DNA of 29,560 nt. Origin: an uncultured Collinsella sp. (lineage in GTDB: Bacteria; Actinomycetota; Coriobacteriia; Coriobacteriales; Coriobacteriaceae). Made by a program: the position numbers and the translations under genes. How positions within the stretch are numbered: position 1 is the stretch's first letter; each line of letters begins with the position of its first letter. Of this stretch, positions 21,221 through 29,560 are shown piece by piece. The notes beneath the pieces were generated by a model. That model ran no database searches, had not been told where the DNA came from, and saw nothing but the letters and a program-made list of their open reading frames with translations. The stretch covers positions 1-29,560 of the forward strand of contig CATWID010000020.1 of NCBI GenBank assembly GCA_958350755.1, read 5' to 3'.

Positions 21221-22762
21221 ATGTCGTTGAATCTGGGCAGCCTGGGCATGGAAGATGCCTCGTTTGACTTTGGCGGTTCCTACATCATGGCGCTCGACTG
21301 CGGCACCACCTCGGTACTTGCGACCATCGTCGACGAGTACGGCTGCATCGTCGCGCAGGCACGTCGCAGCGTAAAAACGAGTTTTCCGCGTCCCGGTTGG
21401 GTAGAGCAAGACCCCATGGCGGTCCTTGCCAGCCAGATCGCGGTCATGATGGAAGTCCAGTTTAAGAGCGGTATCCACTCCGACCGCATTGCCGCCATCG
21501 GCATCTCCAACCAGCGCGAGACCACGGTGGTCTGGGACCGTGTGAGCGGTCAGCCGATCTATAACGCCATCGTATGGCAGTGCCGCCGTACCGCACCTCT
21601 GATCGACGAGCTTGTCGAGCAGGGCGCAGAAGGGCTGGTGCGCTCCCGCACGGGACTCACGCTCGACCCGTATTTCTCGGCCTCCAAGGTGCAGTGGATT
21701 CTCGACAACGTCGACGGCGCACGCGAGAGCGCGGCGGCGGGCGACCTCATGTTTGGCACCATCGACACCTGGCTCATCTACAACCTCACCGGCGGCCAGG
21801 TCTTTGCCACCGACTACACCAATGCCAGCCGCACGGCACTCTTTAATATCCATACGCTCGATTGGGACGACGACCTGCTGGCACTCTTTGACGTTCCACG
21901 TTCCATGATGCCCGAGGTTCGCTGGAGCTCGGGCGACTACGGCCGCGTCGCGAGCGACATCATGACCAACATGCCGCCCATCATGGGTGTGGCGGGCGAC
22001 CAGCAGGCATCGCTGTTCGGCCACTGCTGTTTCCGTCCCGGTCAGACCAAAAACACCTATGGCACGGGCTGCTTTATGCTCATGAACACCGGCGACGAGA
22101 TCGTCGAATCCAAGAATGGCCTGGTCTCCACCATCGGTATCGCTGCGGACGGCAAAGTCAGCTATGCGCTCGAGGGCTCTATTTTTGCCGCCGGCTCAAC
22201 GATGAACTGGCTTCGCAACAACATGGGCATCATCTCGAGCGTGAGCGAGTCGGCACAACTCGCCGCTTCGATTAGCGACAACGAGGGCTGCTACTTCGTT
22301 CCCGCCTTTGCGGGTTTGGGTGCTCCCTGGTGGGACCCGCATGCCCGCGGTATCGTGTGCGGTCTGACCGGCGCCTCGAGCCGTGCGACCATCGTACGTG
22401 CCGCCTGCGAATCCATGGCATATCAGAGCTACGACGTGTTGCGCGCCATGGAGCAGGACGTGGGGCTTTCGATTGAGCGCCTGTCTGTCGATGGCGGTGC
22501 CTCGCGCAACGAGTTCATCATGCAATTCCAGGCCGACCTGCTGGATATCCCCGTGCTGCAATGCGAGACGGTGGAGACCACGGCAATCGGTGCCGCGTAC
22601 TTGGCGGGTCTTGCCGTCGGCTATTGGGAAGACCTAGAAGAGCTGGAGCAAAATGCCCAGATCGTTAGGACCTTCCTTCCCCACATGTCCGCCGAGCGCC
22701 GCGAACAAAACCTTGCGGGCTGGCGTGATGCAGTCAGGCGCTCGCTCAGTACCGCACAGTAG
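21221..22762 (+). CDS. glpK: Glycerol kinase
   Basis: 513 residues; ATG 21221 has AAAGG eight bases upstream. It phosphorylates glycerol to glycerol-3-phosphate with ATP. This is an FGGY kinase with the typical glycerol-kinase blocks DCGTTS (26-31, where DQGTTS is usual), GISNQRETTVVWDR, TDYTNASRTALFNIHTLDWDDDLL, GVAGDQQASLFG, NTYGTGCFMLMNTG, the FVPAFAGLGAPWWDP motif and the LSVDGGASRNEFIMQFQADLL block. An N-terminal tail of about 20 residues (LNLGSLGMEDASFDFGG) is longer than in E. coli. No glpF or glpD is adjacent. It probably shares a transcript with the gene before it. Confidence 0.95.
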   Translation: MSLNLGSLGMEDASFDFGGSYIMALDCGTTSVLATIVDEYGCIVAQARRSVKTSFPRPGWVEQDPMAVLASQIAVMMEVQFKSGIHSDRIAAIGISNQRETTVVWDRVSGQPIYNAIVWQCRRTAPLIDELVEQGAEGLVRSRTGLTLDPYFSASKVQWILDNVDGARESAAAGDLMFGTIDTWLIYNLTGGQVFATDYTNASRTALFNIHTLDWDDDLLALFDVPRSMMPEVRWSSGDYGRVASDIMTNMPPIMGVAGDQQASLFGHCCFRPGQTKNTYGTGCFMLMNTGDEIVESKNGLVSTIGIAADGKVSYALEGSIFAAGSTMNWLRNNMGIISSVSESAQLAASISDNEGCYFVPAFAGLGAPWWDPHARGIVCGLTGASSRATIVRAACESMAYQSYDVLRAMEQDVGLSIERLSVDGGASRNEFIMQFQADLLDIPVLQCETVETTAIGAAYLAGLAVGYWEDLEELEQNAQIVRTFLPHMSAERREQNLAGWRDAVRRSLSTAQ

Positions 22763-22885
22763 GGCTGCGATGGGCTGCTCGATACAACAAACCGCTAAAC
22801 TAATGCATGGCGTGCGGCGGCAACATTGCTGCGCGCCTTGTCAGCAAGGCCGTATTGCGGCCGCAACGAAAGGGGCAATCAACCC

Positions 22886-23533
22886 ATGACCGTCACCTAC
22901 GATACGTCCCGTGTGACGCTTGTCGATCACCCGCTCGTCCAGCACAAGCTGTCGATCCTGCGCGACAAAAACACCGGCACCAACCAGTTCCGCCAGCTCG
23001 TGCGCGAACTCGCGCTTTTTGACGGCTACGAGGCCATGCGCGACCTGCCTATGGAAGACGTCGAGGTCGAGACCCCCATCACTACCGCCACGTTCAAACA
23101 GCTCGCCGGCAAGAAACTCGCCATCGTGCCCATCCTGCGTGCGGGCCTTGGAATGGTCGACGGCATTCTCGACTTGGTGCCCTCCGCTCGCGTGGGCCAC
23201 ATCGGCATGGAGCGCGACGAGGTCACCCACGAGCCGCACGAGTATTACTGCAAGATGCCCAAGGATATCGACCAGCGCATCTGCCTGGTTGTCGACCCCA
23301 TGCTCGCCACGGGCGGTTCGGCCGAGATGGCCATCAGCTACCTGCGCGAGCGCGGTGTCAAGGACATCCGCATGCTGTGCATCGTCGCGGCCCCCGAGGG
23401 CCTCAAGTCGCTGACTGAGAAGGATTCTGATGTGCATATCTATACCTGCGCCATCGACGACCATCTCAACGAGGCTGCCTACATCGTTCCCGGCCTGGGC
23501 GACGCCGGCGACCGTATCTACGGCACGCTCTAG
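22886..23533 (+). CDS. upp: Uracil phosphoribosyltransferase
   Basis: 215 residues; ATG 22886 with AAAGGGG upstream. It converts uracil and PRPP to UMP in pyrimidine salvage. The phosphoribosyltransferase motif VDPMLATGGSAEMAI is present near residue 135, with TTATFKQLAGKKLAIVPILRAGLGMVDGIL (about 70-98) before it and the uracil-binding IYTCAIDDHLNEAAYIVPGLGDAGDR close to the C-terminus. Length is standard. It is preceded by 123 bases without a gene and precedes the ATP synthase operon, a neighbourhood common in Gram-positive bacteria. Confidence 0.97.
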   Translation: MTVTYDTSRVTLVDHPLVQHKLSILRDKNTGTNQFRQLVRELALFDGYEAMRDLPMEDVEVETPITTATFKQLAGKKLAIVPILRAGLGMVDGILDLVPSARVGHIGMERDEVTHEPHEYYCKMPKDIDQRICLVVDPMLATGGSAEMAISYLRERGVKDIRMLCIVAAPEGLKSLTEKDSDVHIYTCAIDDHLNEAAYIVPGLGDAGDRIYGTL

Positions 23534-23575
23534 TCGCTGGACTAAGACGACCGCGGCTGCAAATACGAAGAAACG

Positions 23576-23610
23576 GTGCGCGCGGACGAACAGAAGGCGA
23601 CCGCGCGCAC
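23576..23610 (+). terminator. Hairpin after upp
   Basis: GTGCGCGCGG (23576-23585) and CCGCGCGCAC (23601-23610) form a perfect 10-base stem around a 15-base loop, 43 bases after the stop. It lacks a clear T-run, so termination is likely but not certain. Confidence 0.5.
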
Positions 23611-23725
23611 TCCTGTTAACGGACGTTTTGCCCTGCAGGGTTCGAGAAAAACGTATTACCGTACCTGCGGCATAAAGAAGGTCTTAAGAAAACGAACAGG
23701 TGCGTATTAACCGATGCTTTTTCGG

Positions 23726-23753
23726 TTGTACTTTAGCGATTGGCTCGTACAAT
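23726..23753 (+). promoter_or_regulatory. Promoter of the ATP synthase operon
   Basis: -35 TTGTAC (23726-23731), 16-base spacer, -10 TACAAT (23748-23753), about 60 bases before the first gene. The two hexamers lie in an inverted repeat (TTGTAC and GTACAA). No better match is seen in the 280-base gap after upp. Confidence 0.6.
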
Positions 23754-23815
23754 AGTCACCAATGTTTGGCGGGAACTGTTCTGTGAAGCGTTAAAAAGGG
23801 AAAGTGAGGACGCCA

Positions 23816-24127
23816 GTGTTTCAGATAGCCGATTTGCTCGCTATCGTTGCAGGTGCCATCGCGGGCGCGATCGCCTTCCTTCCCTTTGTCTTTACGCTCA
23901 AGCCGGTTCTTGACGATAGACAGAATGCGGACATGCTCAAGGGTATGGTGAGTCTGGCGGTCTCGGCAATCGCCCTGCTCGTCTTTACCTTGGTTGTGTT
24001 TGTGTTGTTCGGAGAGGCATTTCGCATGTTCCTCCTGGGCGAGGCGATCGGCTTCGTGGCCTTTATGGCCGCCTGCACGGTTCGCGTCGCCAAGGCGCTG
24101 CGAGATCCTCATGAGGTCGAAAGGTAA
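23816..24127 (+). CDS. Small membrane protein at the head of the ATP synthase operon (AtpI-like)
   Basis: About 103 residues and three membrane segments (about 5-28, 42-65, 69-95), ending in a basic tail (RVAKALRDPHEVER). I prefer GTG 23816, which has GAGG six bases upstream; GTG 23804 is also in frame and would add four residues. Position (three bases before atpB) and size are those of atpI, whose product helps assemble the c-ring. Sequence similarity to AtpI is weak by eye, so the assignment rests mainly on context. Confidence 0.7.
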   Translation: MFQIADLLAIVAGAIAGAIAFLPFVFTLKPVLDDRQNADMLKGMVSLAVSAIALLVFTLVVFVLFGEAFRMFLLGEAIGFVAFMAACTVRVAKALRDPHEVER

Positions 24128-24130
24128 GTC

Positions 24131-24934
24131 GTGGAAATTTTTGAAAAGCTGCCTGATGAGATTAATCATCTGGTCAGCGAGTTCAGCTCCACCCCTGTCG
24201 TGGGCGATCTGAGCTGCGGCATCACGCAGTACTCGTTTTGGCTGATCGTCTCCACGATCGTGCTCCTGATCGTCCTGGCCGTGTTCAAGAAGAAGCAGAC
24301 CCTGGTTCCCAAGGGCTTCTTCGTCAACGGTTTCGAGTACATCATCGAGTACGTCGAGAACGATATCGGCAAGGGCGTCGTGGGTGAGAACTGGAAGAAG
24401 CACTTCCCGTTCCTGTGCTCGCTTTTCCTGTTCATCCTGATCAATAACATGATCGGCCTGATCCCGGGAATGAAGCCCGGCACCGGCGCAATCGGCTCCA
24501 CCGCCGCGCTCGCCATCTTCGCCTTCGTGTACTTCATCTACTACGGATGCAAGGCTCACGGCGTGATCGGCTACATCAAGAGCCTCGCCCCGCAGGGCGT
24601 GAGCTTCCCGATGAACGTGCTCGTGTGGGTCGTCGAGCTCTTTTCGACCTTCCTGCGCCTCATCACGCTCGCCGTCCGTCTGTTCTGCAACATGTTCGCA
24701 GGACACGTGGTCATGGGTTCGTTCGCCATCATGGCGAGCATGTTCATGCAGCCGCTGCTTCAGCAGGTTTCCGCGGCGCACGCCGTCGGCGCCCTGCCTT
24801 CGCTGGCCTGGCTTGCCATCCTCATCCTGATCTATGCGATCGAGCTTGTGGTCGGCGCCATTCAGGCTTACGTCTTCACGGTCCTTACCGCCGTGTATGT
24901 CTCCGAGGCAGAGGAGGTCGCGGAGGAGGAGTAG
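24131..24934 (+). CDS. atpB: ATP synthase F0 subunit a
   Basis: 267 residues from GTG 24131, with AAAGGT upstream. Subunit a forms the proton path beside the c-ring. It has the usual five to six membrane helices. The essential arginine is Arg183 in LITLAVRLFCNMFAGH, and SLFLFILINNMIGLIPG (97-113) is the well-kept helix before it. A short acidic end (EAEEVAEEE) closes it. The 124 bases after the stop contain no gene. Confidence 0.96.
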   Translation: MEIFEKLPDEINHLVSEFSSTPVVGDLSCGITQYSFWLIVSTIVLLIVLAVFKKKQTLVPKGFFVNGFEYIIEYVENDIGKGVVGENWKKHFPFLCSLFLFILINNMIGLIPGMKPGTGAIGSTAALAIFAFVYFIYYGCKAHGVIGYIKSLAPQGVSFPMNVLVWVVELFSTFLRLITLAVRLFCNMFAGHVVMGSFAIMASMFMQPLLQQVSAAHAVGALPSLAWLAILILIYAIELVVGAIQAYVFTVLTAVYVSEAEEVAEEE

Positions 24935-25058
24935 TCTTCCGTTCGCGCCTTAAAGGTAAGGCAATTCGTTAAACCGCCGGTGCCCGTACCCATGGAGCCC
25001 GGCAGTTATAAAAAGGTTATCCTGCGTGAAATAAGACGCGCACGACAAAGGAGGAATC

Positions 25059-25253
25059 GTGGGAGTTATCGGTTACGGTCTCGGTGTTATCGGCGCTGGT
25101 CTTGCTATCGGCCTGTCTGCTCTGGGTGCTACGGGTGCTATGGCCCGTCAGCCTGAGGTCCAGGGCCGCGTGTTCACCGTCTTCATCATGGGCTCCGCCT
25201 TCGGCGAGGCTCTGGCTCTGATCGGCTTCGTTGTCGCGCTGATCGTTAAATAG
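25059..25253 (+). CDS. atpE: ATP synthase F0 subunit c
   Basis: 64 residues from GTG 25059, preceded by AAAGGAGG, a strong site that suits the high copy number of subunit c. Two glycine-rich helices are joined by the polar loop ARQPE (29-33). The ion-carrying carboxylate is Glu50 in GSAFGEALALIG. The residues around it lack the Gln and Ser/Thr ligands of sodium-type rings, so proton coupling is expected. The protein is shorter than the common 70-85 residues because the N-terminal end is brief. Confidence 0.95.
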   Translation: MGVIGYGLGVIGAGLAIGLSALGATGAMARQPEVQGRVFTVFIMGSAFGEALALIGFVVALIVK

Positions 25254-25268
25254 CACGGAGCGTCAAGT

Positions 25269-25871
25269 ATGAATCTTTCATCCCAGAAGAGCGCGATCGC
25301 ACTCTCCGCGTCCGCGGCCGCGCTGCTCATGCCGGTTTCCGCGTTCGCTGAGGACGGCGCTGCCGGTGCGGACATCCTCATCCCTAAGATGGCGGAGTTC
25401 ATCCCGGCGCTTATCGCCTTCCTGATTATCTGGATCGTGCTGGCCAAGGTTGCCCTGCCGGGCATCATGAAAACCATGGAGGAGCGCGGCAAGAAGATCG
25501 AGGAGAGCCTCGACGAGGCCGAGAAGACCAAGCAGGAGGCTATCGCCAAGCGCGCTGAGTCCGACTCGATCGTCACCGACGCCCGTCGTCAGGCTGCCGA
25601 CATCGTTCTCGAGGCCCGTAAGGACGCCGAGTCCGAGCGCGCCCGTATCATCGAGGCTGCTCACAAGGAGGCCGAGGAGATCATCGCCAAGGCCCATACG
25701 ACCGTCGAGGACGAGCGCAAGTCCATTTACGCCGGTGCCGCGAGCTCCATCGCCGACCTGTCCGTTGCCGTCGCCACCAAGATCGTGGGCGAGGCACTCG
25801 AGGACGATGCCGAGCAGAAGAAGCTCATCGAGCGCTACATCCAGGAAGCAGGTAGCCTGAATGCCGACTAG
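25269..25871 (+). CDS. atpF: ATP synthase F0 subunit b, with signal-peptide-like N-terminus
   Basis: 200 residues; ATG 25269, 15 bases after atpE. The stator subunit has one membrane helix (about 43-63, EFIPALIAFLIIWIVLAKVAL) and a long charged coiled coil (68-190). Before this, residues 8-27 (SAIALSASAAALLMPVSAFA) look like a cleavable signal peptide with an A-x-A end, not part of standard b subunits. The last 11 bases overlap atpH. Confidence 0.94.
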   Translation: MNLSSQKSAIALSASAAALLMPVSAFAEDGAAGADILIPKMAEFIPALIAFLIIWIVLAKVALPGIMKTMEERGKKIEESLDEAEKTKQEAIAKRAESDSIVTDARRQAADIVLEARKDAESERARIIEAAHKEAEEIIAKAHTTVEDERKSIYAGAASSIADLSVAVATKIVGEALEDDAEQKKLIERYIQEAGSLNAD

Positions 25872-26337
25872 CCGCTATCAGGACAAGGTGCTCGAGACCT
25901 ACGCGCGCTCCCTTCTGGAAGCCGCTAAGGCCGAGAATCATGTGTTCGAGGACCTCGAGATGATCGAGCGCTTGGCTTCTGCCAGCCCCGAGATCATCGC
26001 CGTGCTCGACACCATGTCCAAGCGCGACCAGCTCGACCTTCTTCCCAAGGTGGCAGCTGCCTTTAAGTACGTTGCCGAGGAAGACGAGGATGTAGTGGGC
26101 GTGACCGTCACCACGGCGATCCCGCTCGACGACGAGCTGCGTCAAACCATCACTAAGAAATGCGAGCAGGACTTCGGCCGCAAGGTATTCCTTATCGAGC
26201 AGGTCGACCCGTCTATCGTGGGCGGCCTGGTGCTCGAGGCTCGCGGCGAGCGTCGTGACATTTCCGTCAAGACGCAGCTGCGCATCGCGCAGGAGACCCT
26301 CGCAAACTCTGCTAATTCGTACGGAGGTGAAGCCTAA
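25861..26337 (+). CDS. atpH: ATP synthase F1 subunit delta
   Basis: 158 residues from ATG 25861, which lies within the last codons of atpF, so the two are translationally coupled. Delta joins the b stalk to the top of F1. The N-terminal YARSLLEAAKAENHVFEDLEMIERL and C-terminal VDPSIVGGLVLEARGERRDISVKTQLRIAQETL blocks are typical. It is a little shorter than the usual 175-180 residues. Its stop overlaps the atpA start by one base. Confidence 0.94.
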   Translation: MPTSRYQDKVLETYARSLLEAAKAENHVFEDLEMIERLASASPEIIAVLDTMSKRDQLDLLPKVAAAFKYVAEEDEDVVGVTVTTAIPLDDELRQTITKKCEQDFGRKVFLIEQVDPSIVGGLVLEARGERRDISVKTQLRIAQETLANSANSYGGEA

Positions 26338-27935
26338 TGTCCGAAACCCTCAATGCCCAGGATATCGCCAAGAAACTGCAGGAGCAGCTCACGAGCCTCT
26401 CCGCGACGGTCGATACGCATGAGGTTTCAACGGTCGACGAGGTAGGCGACGGCATCGCGCGCGTCTCCGGCCTCAAGAGCGCCATGGCAGGCGAGCTTCT
26501 GGAGTTCAAGAGCTCCGATACCGGTGAGACCGTCTTCGGCCTTGCCCAGAACCTTGACCGTGACGAGGTCGGCGCCGTTCTGTTCGGTGCCGTCGACTCC
26601 ATCAAGGAAGGCGACGAGTGCCGCACCACTGGCCGCATTATGGATATCCCCGTGAGCCGTGCCATGCTCGGCCGCGTCGTCAATCCGCTCGGCCAGCCCA
26701 TCGACGGCCTGGGCGACATCGTCGCCACGCACCGTCGCCCCATCGAGTTCAAGGCTCCCGGCGTCATCGATCGTACCCCGGTGTGCGAGCCGGTTCAGAC
26801 CGGTCTGCTCGCTATCGACTCCATGGTGCCTATTGGCCGCGGTCAGCGTGAGCTCATCATCGGCGACCGTAAGACCGGTAAGACCGCCATCGCCATCGAC
26901 GCTATCCTCAACCAGCGCGGCAAGGGCATGGTCTGCATCTATGTCGCCATCGGCCAGAAGGCCTCCACGGTTGCCAACATCCGCGAGACCCTCGCTCAGC
27001 ACGGTGCGCTCGACTACACCATCATCGTTTCGGCCACCGCTGCCGATTCCGCCCCTATGCAGTACATCGCGCCTATGGCCGGTGCCGCTATCGGCGAGTT
27101 CTTCATGTACAACGGCGAGGACGGCAAGCCCGCCAGCGAGACCAACCCCGGCGGCCACGTGCTCGTCATCTACGACGACCTGTCCAAGCAGGCTGTGGCC
27201 TACCGTCAGATGTCGCTGACGCTGCATCGTCCGCCCGGACGCGAGGCCTATCCTGGCGACATCTTCTACCTGCACTCTCGTCTGCTCGAGCGTGCCGTCA
27301 AGATGTCCAAGAAGAACGGTTACGGCTCCATGACGGCACTGCCGATCATCGAGACCCAGGACGGCGACGTCTCGGCCTACATTCCGACCAACGTCATTTC
27401 CATTACCGATGGTCAGATCTACCTGCAGTCCGAGCTCTTCTTCCAGGGTCAGCGCCCGGCAGTCGACGTGGGCATCTCCGTGTCCCGCGTCGGTGGCGAT
27501 GCGCAGACCAAGGCTATGAAGCAGGTTGCCGGCAACCTTCGCCTGGACCTCGCTTCGTACCAGGAGCTCGCTGGCTTTACGCAGTTCGGCTCCGACCTCG
27601 ACGAGGCTACTCAGAAGCAGCTGACCCATGGTGCTCGCATGACCGAGCTCCTGAAGCAGCCGCGTTACAAGCCGTTTGAGGTTGGCGAGCAGATCGTTAC
27701 GCTGTTCGCTGGCAACGAGGGCTTCCTGGATGACCTGGAGATCGCCGACGTGCTGCCCTTCCGTGCCGAGCTCATCGAGTACATGGACAATGGCTTTGGT
27801 TCGCTGCTCGACAAGGTTCGCGCCAAGAAGATCGATGATGACACCAAGGCTGAGCTCTTGCGCGTCATCGGCGACTTCAAGCAGCAGTTCATGGCCAAGC
27901 ACCATGCCGATACGACTGGATCAGAGGAGAACTAA
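26337..27935 (+). CDS. atpA: ATP synthase F1 subunit alpha
   Basis: 532 residues from ATG 26337, sharing one base with the atpH stop and preceded by GGAGGTG. Alpha holds the non-catalytic nucleotide sites. Seen are GDRKTGKTAIA (P-loop), VCIYVAIGQKASTVANI, the VLVIYDDLSKQAVAYRQMSLTLHRPPGREAYPGD region and the PAVDVGISVSRVGGDAQTKAMKQVAG block. A C-terminal acidic tail follows (TTGSEEN). Length and all blocks are normal. Confidence 0.98.
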   Translation: MSETLNAQDIAKKLQEQLTSLSATVDTHEVSTVDEVGDGIARVSGLKSAMAGELLEFKSSDTGETVFGLAQNLDRDEVGAVLFGAVDSIKEGDECRTTGRIMDIPVSRAMLGRVVNPLGQPIDGLGDIVATHRRPIEFKAPGVIDRTPVCEPVQTGLLAIDSMVPIGRGQRELIIGDRKTGKTAIAIDAILNQRGKGMVCIYVAIGQKASTVANIRETLAQHGALDYTIIVSATAADSAPMQYIAPMAGAAIGEFFMYNGEDGKPASETNPGGHVLVIYDDLSKQAVAYRQMSLTLHRPPGREAYPGDIFYLHSRLLERAVKMSKKNGYGSMTALPIIETQDGDVSAYIPTNVISITDGQIYLQSELFFQGQRPAVDVGISVSRVGGDAQTKAMKQVAGNLRLDLASYQELAGFTQFGSDLDEATQKQLTHGARMTELLKQPRYKPFEVGEQIVTLFAGNEGFLDDLEIADVLPFRAELIEYMDNGFGSLLDKVRAKKIDDDTKAELLRVIGDFKQQFMAKHHADTTGSEEN

Positions 27936-27940
27936 GCCCT

Positions 27941-28848
27941 ATGGCCAACCTTCGCGACATTAAGAAGCGAATCTCCTCGGTTACCACGACCAAGCAGATC
28001 ACGCGCACGATGGAGATGGTCTCTACGGCCAAGATCCGTCGTGCCCTCGATCGCTCCAAGCAGGCCGAGCCCTATAAGGAGGCGCTGACCGACGTCATGT
28101 TGACGGTCGCCGGCGACGCCTCCTGTTCGGGCACCGATCCCATGCTGCAGAAGCATGAGAGCGTCAAGCATGGCCTGATTGTCGTTATTGCCTCGGACCG
28201 CGGCCTTGCCGGCGGTTTCAATACGACGGTGGAGCGCACGGCCGAAAAGCTCGCCGCTTCTTGGGCGAACGATGGCATCGAGTGCGAGATCATTGCGTGC
28301 GGACGCAAGCCGGCCACGTATTTCCGCGACCGCGCAAACGTCGTCATGCACTTTGAGGGCAATTCCTCCGAGCCCGATTTTAATCAGGCTCGCATGATTT
28401 CCTCTCATATCTGCGATGCGTATCGTGCCGGTGAGCTTGACCGTGTCGAGCTTGTCTATCACCACGCCAAGAACCGCGTGGATCAGGAGCTTCGCGTCGA
28501 GCACTTGCTGCCGCTCGACCCCGAGATGATCGCTATGGCCCACGGTCCGCGTAAGAACGAGACCGACGCCCCTAAGCGCATCTCGTCCACGTTCGAGTTC
28601 GTGCCCTCTCCCGAGCATGTTCTCGGCAAGCTTGTACCGTCGTATATCCTGACGGTCATCTACCAGGCCCTGATCGATTCGGCGGCCGCCGAGCAGGGTG
28701 CACGCCGCAAGGCCATGCACTCCGCGACGGAAAACGCCACCGCGATCATCTCGACCCTTACCCGCACGTATAGTCGCGTGCGTCAGGCTTCGATCACGAC
28801 CGAGATTAACGAGATCGTCGGCGGAGCCTCAGCATTGGAGGAACAGTA

Positions 28849-28849
<1 letters not shown>
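27941..28849 (+). CDS. atpG: ATP synthase F1 subunit gamma
   Basis: 302 residues from ATG 27941, five bases after atpA. Gamma is the rotating shaft. The N-terminal helix MANLRDIKKRISSVTTTKQITRTMEMVSTAKIRRA and the C-terminal RRKAMHSATENATAIISTLTRTYSRVRQASITTEINEIVGGASAL pair as usual. The ASDRGLAGGFN strand is in place. Its TAA overlaps the atpD start by one base. Confidence 0.97.

Positions 28850-29560
<711 letters not shown>

Noticed and set aside
25059..25253. Sodium-type ATP synthase c-ring
   Set aside because: The residues beside Glu50 are Ala and Leu rather than the Ser/Thr of sodium-binding rings, and the matching Gln in the first helix is absent.
26427..27905. 492-codon minus-strand frame opposite atpA
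   Set aside because: Antisense shadow of a strongly biased housekeeping gene.

Overview
The window reads as a stretch of high-GC chromosome from a gut actinobacterium of the class Coriobacteriia, most like Collinsella. The evidence is strong GC bias at third codon positions, several GTG starts, the actinobacterial-style release factor and ATP synthase genes, and short dyad repeats of the ATGTGACAAAGGGACAG type near gene ends. The genus is an inference from style and content; no marker such as rRNA is present. Nothing looks like a prophage, IS element, CRISPR array or tRNA.

Left part (1-9,900). A truncated AAA-family (AAA_14/DUF4143-like) ATPase and an MFS exporter are on the minus strand. 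From 2,400 to 8,324 the plus strand carries what looks like one pathway. It begins with a fusion of an LpdD-like (prenylated-flavin chaperone) domain to an isopentenyl-diphosphate-isomerase-like NUDIX domain. A DASS/SLC13-type carboxylate transporter, a UbiD-family decarboxylase, a UbiX flavin prenyltransferase and a MerR-type regulator follow. UbiX makes prenyl-FMN from a dimethylallyl phosphate, UbiD uses it to decarboxylate an (aryl) acid, and the transporter probably imports the acid. The same dyad (CGCTTG-C/A-CTGTAT, 7 bases, A-T/C-ACAG) precedes both the fusion gene and the transporter gene, so the two units are probably co-regulated. A second AAA_14/DUF4143 ATPase follows. Each of the two ATPase genes has its own set of repeated palindromes in its promoter region.

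Middle part (9,900-18,300). An acidic single-pass membrane protein, an aldose-1-epimerase-like protein, a three-gene polar amino-acid ABC transporter (Tat-type lipoprotein, permease, ATPase), an M20 metallopeptidase and prfA (release factor 1). Two structured elements, after the epimerase gene and after prfA, share a GACC-AGAA-GGTC tip and have stems that differ in sequence but keep pairing. The 595-base gap after prfA also holds a repeat fragment and an AT-richer gene remnant.

Right part (18,367-29,560). prmC (methylates the GGQ of release factors, with a large acidic insert), a hicAB toxin-antitoxin pair with a clear promoter/operator, the threonylcarbamoyl-AMP synthase gene, glpK, upp, and the F-type ATP synthase operon in the order I-B-E-F-H-A-G-D. 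atpD is cut by the window edge.
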